A program made the translations under genes and the position numbers. From assembly GCF_020179755.1 (NCBI RefSeq), contig NZ_JAIUCY010000001.1, forward strand, positions 434,001-498,000: 64,000 nt of DNA. The letters run 5' to 3'. This DNA comes from Herbaspirillum sp. alder98 (GTDB taxonomy: Bacteria > Pseudomonadota > Gammaproteobacteria > Burkholderiales > Burkholderiaceae_D). A model generated the notes under the pieces. That model had not been told where the DNA came from. It did no database searches and saw only the letters and a list, made by a program, of their open reading frames with translations. Shown one piece after another: positions 63,709 through 64,000 of this stretch (its first letter is position 1; the number at the start of each line of letters is the position of its first letter).

Positions 63709-64000
63709 CATGAAAATCAGGTTTTGCGAGTATTTGACTCGCGAATTATCCAACCAAGAAAAACTAACTCTTATAGTATTCCGAGACACCATTTAATGCC
63801 GTGCAGCATTAGATCAACCTCGACGCATTGCGCCCTGGAAATACCCCCTCTCATCGACTGGAAATGCACGCCAGTGGCCGCTTCCTCTTTTCTTACACGG
63901 CCACAGGACAAACACTGATTTTGCAAAATCGTATTGAGATTTGGTTGCAGCGCAGCTAATCTCTGTCCGTCCCCGATATAACAAAGTCGACAAGACAAAT
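63709..64000. other. A/T-richer end of window, no gene recognised
   Basis: About 290 bases with lower GC than the rest. One open frame (63771-63998, minus) has no ribosome site or family resemblance. Any gene here would extend beyond the window. Confidence 0.5.

Noticed and set aside
63771-63998. A 75-codon minus-strand frame at the window end
   Set aside because: No ribosome site, no recognisable motif; a chance frame is more likely, though the window edge prevents certainty.

Overview
The window is a contiguous stretch of ordinary, high-GC, gene-dense bacterial chromosome. Gene content and protein flavour point to a betaproteobacterium of the order Burkholderiales. The best guess is Oxalobacteraceae (Herbaspirillum-like). 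Supporting evidence is the EarP/EF-P Arg32 pair, DUF3460 next to scpA, the DUF934-containing sulfate assimilation operon, and REP-like hairpins of a style common in betaproteobacteria. I see no transposase, integrase, phage, CRISPR or defence cassette, and no clear genomic island.

Region by region. (1) 1-5340: a partial TPR protein gene, then msrQ-msrP (periplasmic methionine sulfoxide repair) divergent from a response regulator/histidine kinase pair; a perfect CusR/HprR-type box lies between them. (2) 5357-11666: an AI-2E family membrane protein, an SMP-30/gluconolactonase protein, Ohr, then earP-efp and a GntR regulator. (3) 11741-17775: a FadR-type operator and denD, a cluster of REP-like hairpins, mmsB-mmsA plus a Leu/Val-type binding protein, and a divergent LysR regulator with two spaced operator-like sites. 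(4) 17767-21326: a CGNR zinc-finger regulator divergent from an alpha/beta hydrolase with an Asp nucleophile, an ECF sigma factor overlapping a small membrane protein, and a LiuC-like hydratase. (5) 21327-24003: an intergenic region rich in hairpins, five tRNA genes (Ala-Glu-Glu-Ala-Glu in transcription order) and gltX directly upstream. (6) 24153-28456: DUF4399, apbC, metG, GNAT. (7) 28457-35916: a stem-loop array, then a SorC regulator, a GlpD/EryB-like dehydrogenase and a complete UgpCBAE-like ABC importer in one operon. (8) 36044-40361: Na/Pi cotransporter, BamE-like lipoprotein, DUF3460, scpA, panC. (9) 40362-44978: BtuF, and convergent BtuB-BtuC-BtuD (vitamin B12 uptake). (10) 45469-48071: cheZ-cheA. 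(11) 48147-57340: cysB-clcA divergent from a sulfate assimilation operon (cysI, DUF934, cysH, cysD, cysN, cobA) followed by a CsaA-like protein. (12) 57337-63649: a TVP38-like protein, lptF-lptG-cbiX, pepA and an Old Yellow Enzyme. The last 350 bases hold no recognisable gene.

How the genes work together. The sulfate block reduces sulfate to sulfide: CysDN makes APS, CysH reduces it, CysI reduces sulfite, and CobA plus the CbiX-type chelatase supply siroheme steps. CysB presumably activates it. MsrPQ with its two-component system and Ohr form oxidative-damage responses. The denD and mmsAB loci look like small catabolic units under their own local regulators. The most notable unexplained features are non-coding: a covarying dispersed hairpin family, a block of perfect palindromes next to the tRNA cluster, and a stem-loop array at 28543-28701.
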